The notes: generated by a model not told the origin, from the letters alone. DNA of 64,000 nt from Pezizomycotina sp. ARF18 (GCA_002224055.1 AZLU01000198.1:1-64000); one strand, 5' to 3'. Shown: positions 37,736-49,129, numbered from the stretch's first letter. Translations and numbers: made by a program.

Positions 37736-39741
37736 AGCGGGGAAAAGGGGAAGCGGTACGGAATAGGTTTAGGAGTTAGGCTTATCGAAAAGATGCTCGG
37801 GTGTGCTTATTGCTCAGCATTCGACTAGGCAGATCCTCACTGCTGTACTTAAAATACCTAATAGTAGTGACCACAACACACGGACGGTTCGCCGATATGA
37901 AGACTCCCTGCGTATTAGAGAGGAGATGTTAAATAGAATTACTCATTTTTTTTTTTTTTTTTTTTTTTTTTTGCTATAAAACATTCGCGCTATATGTGCT
38001 TAGTGATTCTCAAGATCCTCATAGGAGCGGCGAAAAGCTGCTTTCTCTTGAATTTGAACAAACCCACTAGAGGAGTCAACGTAGCAAGAGAAATTAAGTA
38101 CTGTGGTCTAGTTTTAGTGTCACTTAAAATCGAATGTGGGTAAGTCGAAATATCTATATCGGCGTTCGCACCGCTCGAGATACGACTATTTTTAATGGTG
38201 ATCTAGCTTATAATGATGTCAGACCCTCCTCCCCCACGGCCTTTATTCAGCATCGTCTTGATTTATTAGGATGAGGTTGTCTGCCTCAGCCTAGTGCCTC
38301 TGCGTTCCGGACTTCCAGCTTAACGTACGCTAGGCTTTAGAGATTTGTTTTTAGTGCATCCGCCTTTCGAGCTTTTTGGTTTAGTATACGGAGTTCTCCG
38401 TTAAGCGTTAGGGCTTGTATGAGAGTATTCTCTTGCTAGCCGCCTAGTGCCGTCTTTCCACCTTCGCTACTACGTTGTCTCTTAATTTCTTCCTTTTTAC
38501 ACAGCCACGTTTTGGTAAACGAGGATAGTATTGGTCCGTCTGGGGGTGCACACAAATCGACAAGAGAAATAGTGAGATACTAGTAAGTGTGACAACGAAA
38601 GTAGAACCCAAAGCAATGGTTTTGCAATTGTGATTAGTAGAAAAAATAGAAAACCGATGTGATAGGCCAGAACGATTTATATATAGATTTGGGGGACAAA
38701 ACGGGTATAAAAACGGCCAGTACACCCCGATGTGATTCCTTCCCGCACACCCATGCTTAAGCCATAACGGAGATTACTTCCAGGCCCAAAAGTTTACCGA
38801 ACTATCAGATATTTGTTTCTTTAATGCGTCCCAAGTCGGTATTCGTGTCTCGTCTAATCCTGTAATACCGAAACTACGTCAGTATATACATGTACTGGCC
38901 CGCTTACTAAACGAACAAGAGGGATCATCGTAAACAGTGATTTAGTTCACTACTAGCTTATAGGGTTGTCCTTGGGAAAATGCGGGACTAGCGTCGCATC
39001 GATATAGTTAGTCCAAGACTCGGTTGTGCAAGCGAAAGCGATAAACTTCCCCTTCCTGCCGAGAGTATACGCATTTTTCGAACTTCGAGCTATACTACCA
39101 AAACTGGTAAGAATCTAGAGAGTTCTGCCGATATATTGATATTACCTTTGGGTAGTAAACAAGCGAACATCGCAATTTTTAGATAAAAGAAAAAAAAAGA
39201 AAAAAAAAGCTGCATGGCTTGTATCTCCGCGATCATTTAACGGTCGTTGCCGTCGTTTACACCTGTATTTGTCTTGAGGGATTAATTACAGCTTGTTTCT
39301 GAGAAAAAGGATTACTGGAGCATTCGAATTCATCCATATACGAAAGTGGGCAGATAACGATTAAGACCTCTCAGTCCACAAAAAACAAAAAAAAAAAAGA
39401 TATCGCTAAGGTGTTTAAATCATTATTGTGATTATATCTCCATTACAAAAGTTTCCTCCGCGTTTGTCGCTTGATACCGTGGGGCGGATGTAAACCCGAT
39501 AGAGGTAGTTATGCGAAGGTGTTCTGAATCAATATTATAGTGTCTTATCTTGAGTGGTGATATGAGTATCGGAGTTCAATTCGATGACAACGACGATCAA
39601 GACAGAACAATGGTATTGATGGTAGCGTGACCCTATATGAGCTTCGTTATAATGTTTCATTTCGAAAACATATTTACAAAGCGGCCCAGCCGAGGCATAT
39701 GAGATCCGATGTATTAAGAAAAATCTAGTATGAAGTGAACA

Positions 39742-39844
39742 TGTTGGAACAAATCCCAGAAGGATAGTACCCGGCCGGTTGGAGCAACACCTACAAGACT
39801 ATCCAGCCTCGTCGTGTCTAGCACAAGTGGATGCTGTTCCAACA
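39742..39844. mobile_element. Short LTR-like remnant (Copia-type or TRIM-like termini)
   Basis: A 103-bp segment begins TGTTGGAACA and ends TGTTCCAACA, a perfect 10-bp inverted terminal repeat of the TG...CA form typical of Copia LTRs. No exact target-site duplication is visible and no internal domain flanks it. It may be a very short solo LTR (TRIM-like) or a small inverted-repeat element. Age cannot be judged from one copy. Confidence 0.3.
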
Positions 39845-40206
39845 GAATCCGTTAGCGTCCTTGTGGGAAGTTGAAGTTTACTTTTGCGTTCGTGATCGTG
39901 GGATGCTAGTAGTCTGTAACTGGTTGGCATAGTCTCTCACAGGAATACGAAATGTAGATTGTAAAAGCAGACACTGTTATAAGCGCTGATGTTTTATTGA
40001 ATCCCTGGGAACATAAAAACAAATGTAATAGCTAAACTAGAATAAAGAGAAAAGAACAAACAAAATCCGTTTAATTTTTTTTGTATCCCCATTAACGCCT
40101 TCTCTCCCATTTCCTTTTTAATAAAAAAAGTTTGACTAGAATTTAGAACATCTCTTCAAGAAGATATAATACCAAATCCAGTGTTGTCCTTATTGATTGA
40201 AGCAAC

Positions 40207-40693
40207 CTAGTTGCAGAAGCCAGAGCCCCACATGCCGACGGAAGCGGGTTCGCAACTTCCACTGCAGCATTGCGCTCCCTGGTGGCAGAAGGCTAGACGT
40301 TGAAAACAGGAGAAATTAGTAAATGAACATTGAAGATAGAAGAGAGGGGGTTTGGTAAAAGGTATACTTACTATTGCGCTTGCCGCAGCCCCTCTTCTCC
40401 TTGGAGTTGCCGCTGGTTGGGTTCGGGGCGCAAACGCCGAGCCGTTCTCGCGGGCTTGGGGCCAACCTCGCAGTAGAAGTCTTTACAGCAAATCTTGCTG
40501 GTTGAGCAGGGGAGCCTAGGGAAAAACGGAGATTTTTAGTAAGCTTAAACTAAAACCAGTAGATGATAGAAGCGAGTAAAAGAATCGTTGAGCACGAACC
40601 TTTGTCCTGGCACATGGGAGCCTTAATCATCATGGGATTGGCGGTGACGAGGCCGCTGACGAAAGCAACAAGAACGATAGCTTTGAACTGCAT
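40207..40693 (-). CDS. Secreted two-domain cystine-knot protein, frame interrupted about twice
   Basis: The ATG at 40693 opens a signal peptide (MQFKAIVLVAFVSGLVTA). Introns fit 40516-40599 and 40293-40371 (GTAAGT donor). Exon 2 carries CSTSKICCKDFYC and exon 3 carries FCHQGAQCCSGSCEPASVG, ending GSGFCN before the stop at 40207. Each exon thus holds one C-x5-CC-x3/4-C...C knot core, and each intron falls two or three residues before Cys II, as in the intact gene at 22.4 kb. The gene is a paralog of that one with the same three-exon, two-knot layout, although sequence between the cysteines is very different. The reading frame is interrupted about twice as given. Function unknown; extracellular location expected. 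Confidence 0.65.
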
Positions 40694-41302
40694 TTTGGCT
40701 TGAGTCCGAGTCGTAACGAAAGATTCTCTTTAAGAGTTTTTTTTTTTTTTTCAGATAGAGTAGCGTGGGATTTTGACGATAGAAGCTTTTTGGAGTAGAA
40801 CGGTTTTTTTGATGTGGCTTGTTTGTGGAGGTTGATAGTTGTTTCGAAAAGTAATTTTGAGGTTCGACGAAAGGTGAACCTGATATTTATAATTAAATTT
40901 TTAGGCGTGCACGTAGCAATAAAAAAATAAACAATTAATTACTTAAGTTAATAAATAAATAATAAATAAATAAATAAATAATAATTAAAGAACATTTACA
41001 AGGCTGTCGATGATTCTAGAAAGAAATATATAAGAACTAATGACGTAGTAGTAGCTATTACTGTCCTTCTTCAGATGCATTTGAACATGTGCATACTGTA
41101 ATGATTTGGGATGCTGAGATACTCATAGCAATGCTAGTTACTCTATCTCATGGCTTAATTAGATCTCACGAGAAAGGGATAAGATACGTTCATTTTATAG
41201 AGAATTAGATTCGCGTGATACGGCCCTGGCGCTCTCGCCTGTAATGTTGAAATACATGCAAGAGCCATAGCTGGGCTACTCTAAACCTTCCGGCCTCCTC
41301 CG

Positions 41303-41578
41303 TCAGTGGCCTTTACACATCCCCTTCATACCGAAAACCAAGACGCAGTGCTTGGAACAGCAGTCTTTGTTGGATTGGCAACCGGCTAGAGAATCATTCC
41401 CAAGCACTGTTAACATCTGGGCATCACTACACTCAAATGGCTAGTAGAGGGGGTCGACATGATTACACAATGCTTACCAAGTTCACCAAAATTTCTTCGG
41501 AGGTGGTTTGTTTGCTGAAGCGGACTAGCAGCGGCAAAGTAACCATTACGACGATGGCTAGTAAACAGAGGACTTCAT
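41303..41578 (-). CDS. Secreted single-domain cystine-knot-like protein, interrupted about twice
   Basis: The ATG at 41578 starts a hydrophobic leader. An intron fits 41387-41477 (GTAAGC donor, CTCTAG acceptor). The last exon reads GCQSNKDCCSKHCVLVFGMK followed by GMCKGH and a stop at 41303, the same knot core (C-x5-CC-x3-C-x9-C) with the intron two residues before Cys II. The first of the six canonical cysteines is not visible in exon 1. It is the middle member of three adjacent minus-strand knottin-like genes. As given the frame looks interrupted about twice. It is one module long, half the size of the genes at 22.4 and 40.2 kb. Confidence 0.6.
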
Positions 41579-41599
41579 TTTTGCCCTTTCTTTCGGGTT

Positions 41600-42410
41600 T
41601 TCTTGACGGCTGCTAGTATAAATGGACTTCGAAGACTGTATTCGCTTTCTTGGTGTGTACGCGGTGCAACTGTTGTAATTGTAGTGGAATAAGTAGTATT
41701 GTATCTGATGGGAAGGAATGGAAATGGATCTAGATCCCGGGGCCCCCTTAAATAGTTAGGTCTCGATTCCTCAAGCCTTGAGCCCTAACAGCTTCCGCAT
41801 TGCATTCAATATATGAGTTTTATACGTATTTAATGATCGAATTGGAACACAATGTATGAGCAGAAGGATCACTAGGGTGAGCCTCGGAGCATTCAGCAGT
41901 ACTGCTAGGATTGCGCTCCTCTGGAGGGCTAGGAATGGAGTGAGCTGTTATGCTACCTCTCTCGACGCGCTAGTTCGCCTCCTACGACAGACTTAGTGTG
42001 GCCTGTATTGGCTGCTTAAGACCTGTCCTCTGCTGCACAGCTAGCGTATAAAGTTTACGTATTTACACAGACAAAAAACGGGATGAACCCATGAATAAAC
42101 TAATCCTGCTAAGATCTCACCAGCAGAAGCAAGTTCCAAGTATATCATAAACTCCTTGTAGTTGCATGGCTTGTATTCTATTTTGCGACCATAGAACTAT
42201 CTACTTTCTAGGGACAAAGAAAAGGCTAATAAATGTATACAACATTCGCATTACAATCTTCCCATGCCATTCAAGAAGATCAACTCATCTATGGGCGTTA
42301 CGTATTTCACAAAGAGCACGAGGCTGTTTTTCTGCAATATTTCATAGTACCTTTTTGCCATCTTGAAGCATCGTTGAACTCTCAGGCAGAATCATCCTAC
42401 GATCTTCAGT
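41600..42410. other. Spacer between knottin-like genes
   Basis: About 800 bp, no gene. TATAAAT-like sequence just 5' of the middle knottin-like gene (about 41616-41622, reading the minus strand as TTTATACT) could serve as its core promoter. Small frames at 42166-42427 overlap the 3' end of the next gene on the other strand and show no pattern. Confidence 0.35.
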
Positions 42411-42417
42411 TTCCCGT

Positions 42418-42675
42418 TTACCTCTGACAAGGACAGATAGTCTCGGGAAGACACATCCCGGTGTTCGAACCTATAGGCCCACGGCAGAAGCCAGAGCAAC
42501 AGTCTTGATCAAAGTGGCAGGTGCCTGTTCAAGCGTCCGTTAGCGACCCTAACACTGAGAATCGAATCCGGTCTCACGCTTGAGGAGAAGTGAAAAGAGG
42601 ACTTACTCAAATCACCGCCGCAGGCGTTGGCGATAGCAGCCATACCAAGGGCTAGAGATAAGCTGATAAATTCAT
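42418..42675 (-). CDS. Secreted single-domain cystine-knot-like protein, interrupted about once
   Basis: The ATG at 42675 opens a leader ending LALGMAAIANA, followed by CGGDL. The intron is 42525-42606 (GTAAGT donor, GAACAG acceptor). The last exon reads TCHFDQDCCSGFCRGPIGSN, then TGMC, followed by a tail with two additional cysteines and a stop at 42418. All six knot cysteines (C-x6-C-x5-CC-x3-C-x10-C) can be seen, again with a phase-1 intron two residues before Cys II. The frame seems interrupted about once. It heads the row of three minus-strand knottin-like genes; the two extra C-terminal cysteines set it apart. Confidence 0.65.
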
Positions 42676-42679
42676 GGTT

Positions 42680-43668
42680 TAAGTTCGCGTTTTTGTGCGT
42701 TTTTATTGAAGTTCTTCGTTACAGCTTGTCTTGTAAACCAGACGGATTGTTGGGTTTGTTGTAAGTTCCAGCATAAGGAGAGAGTAAAGAAAGGCGATAC
42801 CAGACTGACTGCATGCTCCAATTTATACTTCGACTTTCGAACAGGTCGGCTTAGTCAATCGACTATGACTCGAAATATATATTATAGGGTAGAGGAATAA
42901 TACTTATAAGAATGAATCTCCTTAGTCTCTCGTGTAGCGTTATTCGATGTCTACAATGAAATGATATTGATCATAACTGGATTACGATCTCTCGTCAAAG
43001 TTACCATTTCGAAGTCCTCACTTAGTAGATACATATGTCCGCCTCGATCATGAGAATCGAACTCGATCGGAGTTATGTCGTGCCTCTGCATGAAGCCCTT
43101 AGCTTAAGGTTACACCCGATTCATGCACTGCTCGTAACCGTAAAAATATTCTCAGAAGTCGATATTGTCAGCCCCGATTGGTAACGAGAGAATCAAATGC
43201 GTACTTATATTTACCCGGCTTGTGTTCTACAGCTACATTAAGCTCATTATCTACGGCTGATGCTCTATATCTGGATCATCGCTACCAAATCATTTGCTAA
43301 AAGTCTCTTACTGTTCATTTGAGCATTAGCGATTCGAGCGACAAGGCCCGTGACAGCATTATTGACGGACCAAAGTTCAAGAGACAGGATATTGATGTTG
43401 ATCTATACGAGGATGTAGCAGTGCCTCGCCATCAACTTCATCACCGTGACCGGCACCTTGATTATGGCTTCTCGAATCATATAGTTGAAGTATTTCTTAG
43501 GATCTTACTTTGCACGACGGCGGCAGAGCTATCGTCGTTGAAAAGCAAAGCCTATAAAAGGATCTATGATCGCGATGTCGTTTACTTCATCATCAAGCAG
43601 CTTAGCAATCTCTCCTACAAGCAAGCATTCCACAACGTCTTCATTTCCTAAGTTTAAATATAATCTTC
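42680..43668. other. Intergenic; weak 110-codon frame at 43319-43651
   Basis: AT-rich. A plus-strand open frame at 43319-43651 (contains SLKSKAYKRIYDRDVVYFII) has no ATG at its start and no recognised pattern; I do not call it a gene. Confidence 0.35.
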
Positions 43669-43671
43669 AAG

Positions 43672-44387
43672 ATGATCGCATCGAAGCTCCCACAGGTGTT
43701 ACCTTGCCACAATGTTGGCACTTGCCCTCGCGAACCCTGTCCCAGAAGTTCCCCTCCCACCGCCGTGCTGGACACACACCAAATACGCAGTGACAAGCAA
43801 AACGACTACTGGAAGCCCGTACAGATCATGTCCGGCCAGATCTGCAACTCCAGCGCGAACCAACCGTGCTCCCTCGGCCGCATCTTCGAGCACTCCTTCG
43901 GCATTGAAAGTGCAGTCGGCATCGAAGGCGGCGTAGAACTGTAAGTAACCCCAGCCTTCCATCCCGTCCTAATATCCGAGTCTCCTTCCAATACTGACAA
44001 ACATTAGCACCTCGGTCCTCAACTGCGGCGTCTCCTGGTCCGTCGGCTGGTCGTCACAGACTCCACCGCAACATCCGTCGGCGAAAACTGTCCCTCCGGC
44101 GACCCTGCTTACTCATGCGCGCTCACGGCCAGCGCACATTATATCCATGTCGAGGGTACGAAGCAGGAGATTGTCGATTCGGGGACTTGCGACGGGAAGA
44201 ATCCTGGGATCCGTATAAAGATGCTACGACGTATAGCTTTGACGCGCCGGTTGTGGTGAGTGGTGTTAACTCGAATGATGCCGCGGAGGTACAGTGGGCG
44301 ATGTGCATCGCGCCGCAGTCGAAGAACCAGAACGAGCAGTCTGGTCTGCCGCTGTGTAAGACTGTAGCGCCTGGGCAGCTGGTGTGA
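43672..44387 (+). CDS. Secreted cysteine-containing orphan protein, about 215 aa
   Basis: The ATG at 43672 (MIASKLPQVLP) runs, after one missing C at 43707, into MLALALANPVPEVPLPPPCW, making a signal peptide and Pro-rich start. After one missing A at 43799 the frame continues NDYWKPVQIMSGQICNSSAN, QPCSLGRIFEHSFGIESAVG and GIEGGVEL. The intron is 43941-44007. The second exon reads TSVLNCGVSWSVGW, VTDSTATSVGENCPSGDPAY, SCALTASAHYIHVEGTKQEI, VDSGTCDGKN, then DPYKDATTYSFDAPVVVSGV and MCIAPQSKNQNEQSGLPLCK, stop at 44387. About eight cysteines suggest a disulfide-stabilised extracellular protein. I do not recognise the family. The frame changes are single-base and the conserved-looking secreted architecture continues through them, so the gene is probably real and intact in the organism. 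Confidence 0.65.
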
Positions 44388-44450
44388 TGATGGTATGGCG
44401 TCGGGAGGACCGATCGGGGTGGAGAGGCTCGCCGTGATTGGAGGGAGTGG

Positions 44451-44503
44451 TATAGATGGATAGATGGATAGATGGATAGATGGATAGATGGATAGATAGA
44501 CCA
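44451..44503. repeat. GATGGATA microsatellite
   Basis: Six to seven tandem GATGGATA/GATAGATG units just past the stop codon of the secreted orphan gene, probably in its 3' untranslated region. Confidence 0.9.
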
Positions 44504-44944
44504 TGTTATAGCGATACATGTTAGATCCTTAAAGATATACATTAGCCTTACCATACAGGAAACGCATAATGGCATTTAAGACCGTCAAACATCCTTGAGG
44601 GAGTTGCTACCAGTATAAACCAGAAATTCGAAAGTGGCAGTTCGCGGTGTCGATAGACAAAATTTGAAATACTTTTTACTATCAGAATTCGTAAAATCAG
44701 TATCCCCCTTATCCCTACCATCCCTTCCTACTCGATGCATCGTCCGTATCTCATCTCCTGCTTCTTCATAAACCACAAGATCCCTAGAGTCATCCTCGCC
44801 GTTTGCATCCTCTCATCCTCTTGGACCTGAACGACCTCACTGCTGCTTCGAAAAGGGCTTGCTCATTTGTTCTTCTTTGAAGATTCGACATATATCTCTG
44901 GTACTGCGACGTACACCATTCAACTGAAGATCCTGAGAGCGAGG

Positions 44945-47404
44945 ATGGATCTCGTCGCCCTCATCTTCGTCCTCTTCACCCTCGTAGGCATCGTGGAGGG
45001 ACAGAACCAATGGGGCTGGTACGAGTCCGATGTTCCAAAGGGCATCGACCAGACTTATCAACAGGTACGTATCCACGCATTCCCTAGAGCGGTTTCGCAT
45101 TTTGGCGAGGGGACAAAACGCTAACGGGAGGAAACAGCTCGAATCCAGTACCGAACTCAAGTGGAGCAACTGCAAGTTCAACTACACCGAGGACGGCCAT
45201 GAATATACTTCGAAGATGCTCGAATGCGCCATGTTCAAAGTGCCCCTGGACTGGAACAACCCGACGCGACCTACAAGACGGTAACCGCCTCAGGGGGCAA
45301 CTTAACCTGGCATGGGACTGGAAGTATGTTATGCTCCCGCTCGTCCGCGATGTCGGCAATATGACGCACCACAACGACAAGGGCGGTAAGAAGGGGATGG
45401 TTCTGGTTCACGGTTACGGTGGCCCCGGGAACTTTCCGACCGACGGTCTCAGGATGGTCATTCACCCCAACCGCCTGAAGCGCGTCCGCGCAGCCATCGG
45501 CGACGACTACGACCTCATCGGCTTCGACCACAGGGTTACGGTAACAGCCGGCCGGCGATGACGTGCAATCCGGAGAAGACCCAGTACCACTTCCCTACCA
45601 GAAAGGAGAAAGACGCTGCCGAAGACGCGTACAGCTTCGCGAAATCAAAGCTTGAGGAATACACCCAGCTGGAACTGCTCAACGACATCGACTTTGAAAT
45701 GCACAGGGCGGAAGCGTGCGGGAAGGTGGTCGGCAATTTCAGTTTCCATATAGCGCACCATATGTCCTCCTTGAATATCGCGAAGGATATGATCGCGATA
45801 GCGGACGCGTACGATAAGAGCGTCGGCAAGGAACCTGGTGGCCCCGTTAACTTTTTCACGATGAGCTACGCCACTTATTTCGGCATGGTCTTTGCGGCCG
45901 AATACCAGAGAGGGTTGGAAAATTCGTTTTGGACGTGAGTTGTCCCCTACGATCCACCCTTTCTAGGTTTTTACTCATCCCAAACTCCCAAAGGCGTTGT
46001 GGACCCCGTCACCATCTTGCAGAAATCCGAACCGTTCAACGTGTCCAAGGCTGCTGACAGCTTCTACACCCTCCTCCAAAGCTGCGGTATCGCCGACAAG
46101 GACGATTGTCCGGCCCGTGATATCCCCTACGAGCTCGACGAGGTCAAATACTGGTGGGCCAAACTCATGAGGACGACTTCAAACCAAACCCTCGGCGAAG
46201 CGTTCCCGATCAAAGGTTTCTGGAACGCGCTCCAGGACGCCTTCCTGCACAAGTACAAAGCCTTCGAGCGCCTCATGAACGATACAAAATTCCCTTTCTT
46301 GAACTGCAAATACCACCACAACGCCTGGAACATCGACTGGGCCATCAGCGCCGGCCTGATACAGCAACCCTGGAAAGAGGCGAAGAATTTCGCGTGGGAT
46401 ATTCACCTTTTGGAAAAAGGCCACAAGTGCGCGTTTGACGAGGAATTCAACGGAACCAGGTTGCAGCAGACAAATTGGCTCCAGCACCCTTCCAGCGATC
46501 AGTGGACTATTTTGCTCTGCAATGACGGGCCTAATCTACACCTGAAGGAGAATATGGCGTACGCCTGGAATACAGTTTACAATCGCATGTCGTTCAGCAA
46601 CATCGACATGGGAAACTCTGTTTTTCACCTGTTTGGGTGTATAAATTGGCAGGTTCAGGATGCTGACCGTTTCGAAGGTATGTAATCAGTTCGTGATGAA
46701 CTTTGTTCTTTCATGAATTCAAGTGCTCCAACTATTGCTAAACTGCTACTTTTACACACCTGTTAGGTCCGTTCCAAGAGAATCTCACGACGAAAACTCC
46801 CATACTGATGATCGGGAATGAACTCGACCCTCTCACGCCGTTGCTTAAGTGTGCATTGAGAATTCTTAGAACTGAAGATCATTCCTTTCTGTTCTTTGCT
46901 AACTTATTCTTTCTTTCCAGCGCTTACAAAGTGCAAAAATTCTTCGCTAATTCCGCGATCATCCCCGTCAATTCTGTCGGCGTGAGTCCTCTTCTTCCCC
47001 ATCTGCACGCTTCTCTAAGCCCATCCCTAACCGCGTACACGCAGCACACCGCCTTCCTCTCGAAGCGATCGAAGCACTACGACGACTGCGTCGCGCCATT
47101 AATCTGGTCGTACTTCAACTCCGACAAGACGCCCAAGTCCGACCTGTACAAGGACGGCACGCTCATGTACCTCTGCGAAGCGACGACCTACTTGGCCTAC
47201 GACGACTCCATCGCTGGTATTGTGTCGATTCCGAAGTTTAGTTTGTATTTGATGGTTTTGGTTGGTGTTGTTTTCATCTTTGGGTTTGAGAAGGATGGAG
47301 TGCTTTTATATGCGATGGTTGGAGTTTATGTTCTTGCTTTTGTTTTGATTGCTTTTTGGGACCTTTTGGAGTTTTGTTTACATTTGACACGCGATGATCC
47401 ATGA
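44945..47404 (+). CDS. Secreted alpha/beta hydrolase, tripeptidyl-aminopeptidase (TAP)-like
   Basis: The signal peptide is MDLVALIFVLFTLVGIVEGQ. After intron 45065-45137 comes the TAP hallmark MLECAMFKVPLDWNNP, then MVLVHGYGGPGNFPTDGL (oxyanion region), YDLIGFDHR with GYGNSRPAMTCNP after one missing G at 45533, and VNFFTMSYATYFGMVFAAEY, where the nucleophile is expected. Introns follow near 45934-45994, 46679-46767, 46850-46920 and 46982-47043. The acid is in PILMIGNELDPLTPLLK and the base in VNSVGHTAFLSKRSKHYDDC, followed by the C-terminal TAP region. Family members cleave peptides from N-termini or hydrolyse small esters outside the cell. Odd points: the nucleophile elbow is M-S-Y-A with neither flanking Gly of GxSxG, and the last exon adds two hydrophobic helices (SLYLMVLVGVVFIFGF and LYAMVGVYVLAFVLIAFW), which may be a membrane anchor or read-through into a missed intron. 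Confidence 0.82.
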
Positions 47405-47409
47405 TCCTT

Positions 47410-48045
47410 TTTGATTGTAGGGTTTAAGGATATACTTGAGGAGAGATTGCTTATGAGTAGTTGGAAGTGTTTATACATCATGGACCGTAGTAGGTCTCTT
47501 ATGGCTATCGATTGTATCACGGCGTTCATCCTTTGGGTTAGGTTAATTGACTTTGATTTCGGTTTTCGGTGCCTCACGACGATGGGCTACTTTTTCGCGT
47601 AAGCCAGGGGATAAGGTGTGAAATTACCACCTTTATCCTGAAACCACCACCAACGGGAATGATATCGAAGTTCACGGCTGGCGATGTAACTTGAGTGCAA
47701 ATTGAATAGATATAGATATTGATGCATTGAGAATGTCTAGATGAGAAGATATGATCCAAGGAATCTATTATGTGTTGACTCAGAGTTCAGATTTGACTGG
47801 ACTAGAGGAGTATTGAGAGATTTGCTACGTCTCTTGCTTGCCGGATCCCGTGCTTGGCTCTCGATAGTAGGTAGCTTCACGGGTTTCGCTTCATCCGAGT
47901 CGAAGATTGACCCGATCATTTCTCTCGTCATGAGCATCCTCTTGCGATTCCCTATTTCTTAATATTAAACAAACCTCCGGATACTCCTTCCTCGGCCTGC
48001 TCAAAACCCCCTGGGCTTGTCCCTCAAGCGCATACCCAAAGAAAT
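47410..48045. other. Intergenic
   Basis: About 640 bp between the convergent TAP-like and PAF-acetylhydrolase-like genes. No gene or repeat seen. Confidence 0.5.
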
Positions 48046-48047
48046 CA

Positions 48048-49126
48048 CTAATATATTCCTAACAATCTCCCCGACCTCTTCCCATCAATACTCCCAATAA
48101 ACCCCTGCAACTCCTCCTTCGGCAGCGCCTTATCAATCCCCAACAAACCAAACATACTCGGCGAGTCCGTAAATGTCTTATGAACTGCACCAGTAAGGTT
48201 TAGCTGCCGCGTATACTCGCTCTGCAATTTAAAAAACGGAGCGTGCGTTTTATCGTGAGTCGTAGCGTCGTGGTCGGCGGCATAAAACATCGCGAACGGG
48301 CGGCGGAGGTTTTTGAGGTAGTCCGTGCCGACTTGGAATTGCCGTCGAGGTTGAAGCCGGCGCAGATGCGAGTGTCGTGTGCCATTGGGGCTGCGGTTGT
48401 AGCGCCGCGGAGGGAGTTGCGAAGATGCCGGAGTGGGAGACATCGAGGGGTTTGCGAAGGCCGGGGAGGTACTTTTGTTGCTCGGTGGGAGGATAAATCG
48501 TCGAGGACGAAAGCGGCGTCTTGCTGACGGATGATGGCTGGGAGAGTTGTGAAGGAGTCGTTACCGGGTGGGGAGATAAGCGGTAAGGCGGGTGAATGCT
48601 CAATTGCTTCACCGTTTGGAAAGACGGTTATGGGAGATTCGTAGGTGTGGTTAGAGCTGCGACGATATATCCGTGCGTCGCGAGGTCAGAGGTGGGAGTC
48701 TGGTAGATGAAGCTGCCGTAACCGTAGCCGGGAGAGAACAAGACAACTGGAAACTTTTCATTTTGGGGGTGTCTACAGGAGCATTCAGAAAGTTTGCGCG
48801 TCATCAAGGACTCCATCTTAGCGGCAAACGCGTCGGGAAACATGAACACATTCTTAGCGAAGTAGTCGATCGCGGCTTTGGGGCCGTACGGTGCGGCCTT
48901 CACGGCAGGTTTACCGAAAGACGAGGCCTTATTCGGATAATAGAACTGGACGAGAATGGACCACTTCTGCTTGGTCGGCGCGAACGGATCGTCGCGGCTT
49001 TTGTCGATCATTTTCACGGGGGATGTTCCGACAGCATGCGGTCCGCTCAAAGCTGGTAGCTGTAAGTCGGCGGCCGCAGCCGCTACGAAAAGACCGATCT
49101 AGACAAACCGGAATGGAGAACTTCAT
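48048..49126 (-). CDS. Secreted PAF-acetylhydrolase/lipase-like protein
   Basis: The ATG at 49126 (MKFSIPVCL) joins, one base out of frame, LFVAAAAADLQLPALSGPHA: a signal peptide and start typical of fungal PAF-acetylhydrolase-like lipases. Then come WSILVQFYYPNKASSFGKPA, FPVVLFSPGYGYGSFIYQTP, SDLATHGYIVAALTTP, GNDSFTTLPAIIRQQDAAFV, PLDVSHSGIF followed by NSLRGATTAAPMAHD (nucleophile region), CAGFNLDG (acid), RRPFAMFYAADHDATTHDKT and LTGAVHKTFTDSPSMFGLLG (base), and a helical C-terminus with the stop at 48048. The enzyme family hydrolyses short-chain esters or phospholipid sn-2 acyl groups. No intron is seen. About four single-base frame changes occur. The nucleophile elbow reads NSLRG where GHSLGG is usual, so either one base is wrong there or the site has diverged. 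Confidence 0.78.
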
Positions 49127-49129
49127 GTC

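Larger units (their letters stand above)
36650..40200. other. 3.5 kb gene-poor region
   Basis: No protein-coding gene is supported. It holds a T-run at 37947-37972, a candidate pol III unit (37546-37735) and a short LTR-like element (39742-39844), both listed separately. The stretch 38220-38460 is more GC-rich than its flanks but has no open frame. Confidence 0.5.

Noticed and set aside
42706-42900. Cys-containing plus-strand frame beside the knottin row
   Set aside because: Has a CC pair by chance but no signal peptide, no ATG start in context and no knot spacing.
43000-43110. B-box-like sequence on the minus strand suggesting a tRNA
   Set aside because: No acceptor stem, A box or cloverleaf can be formed around it.
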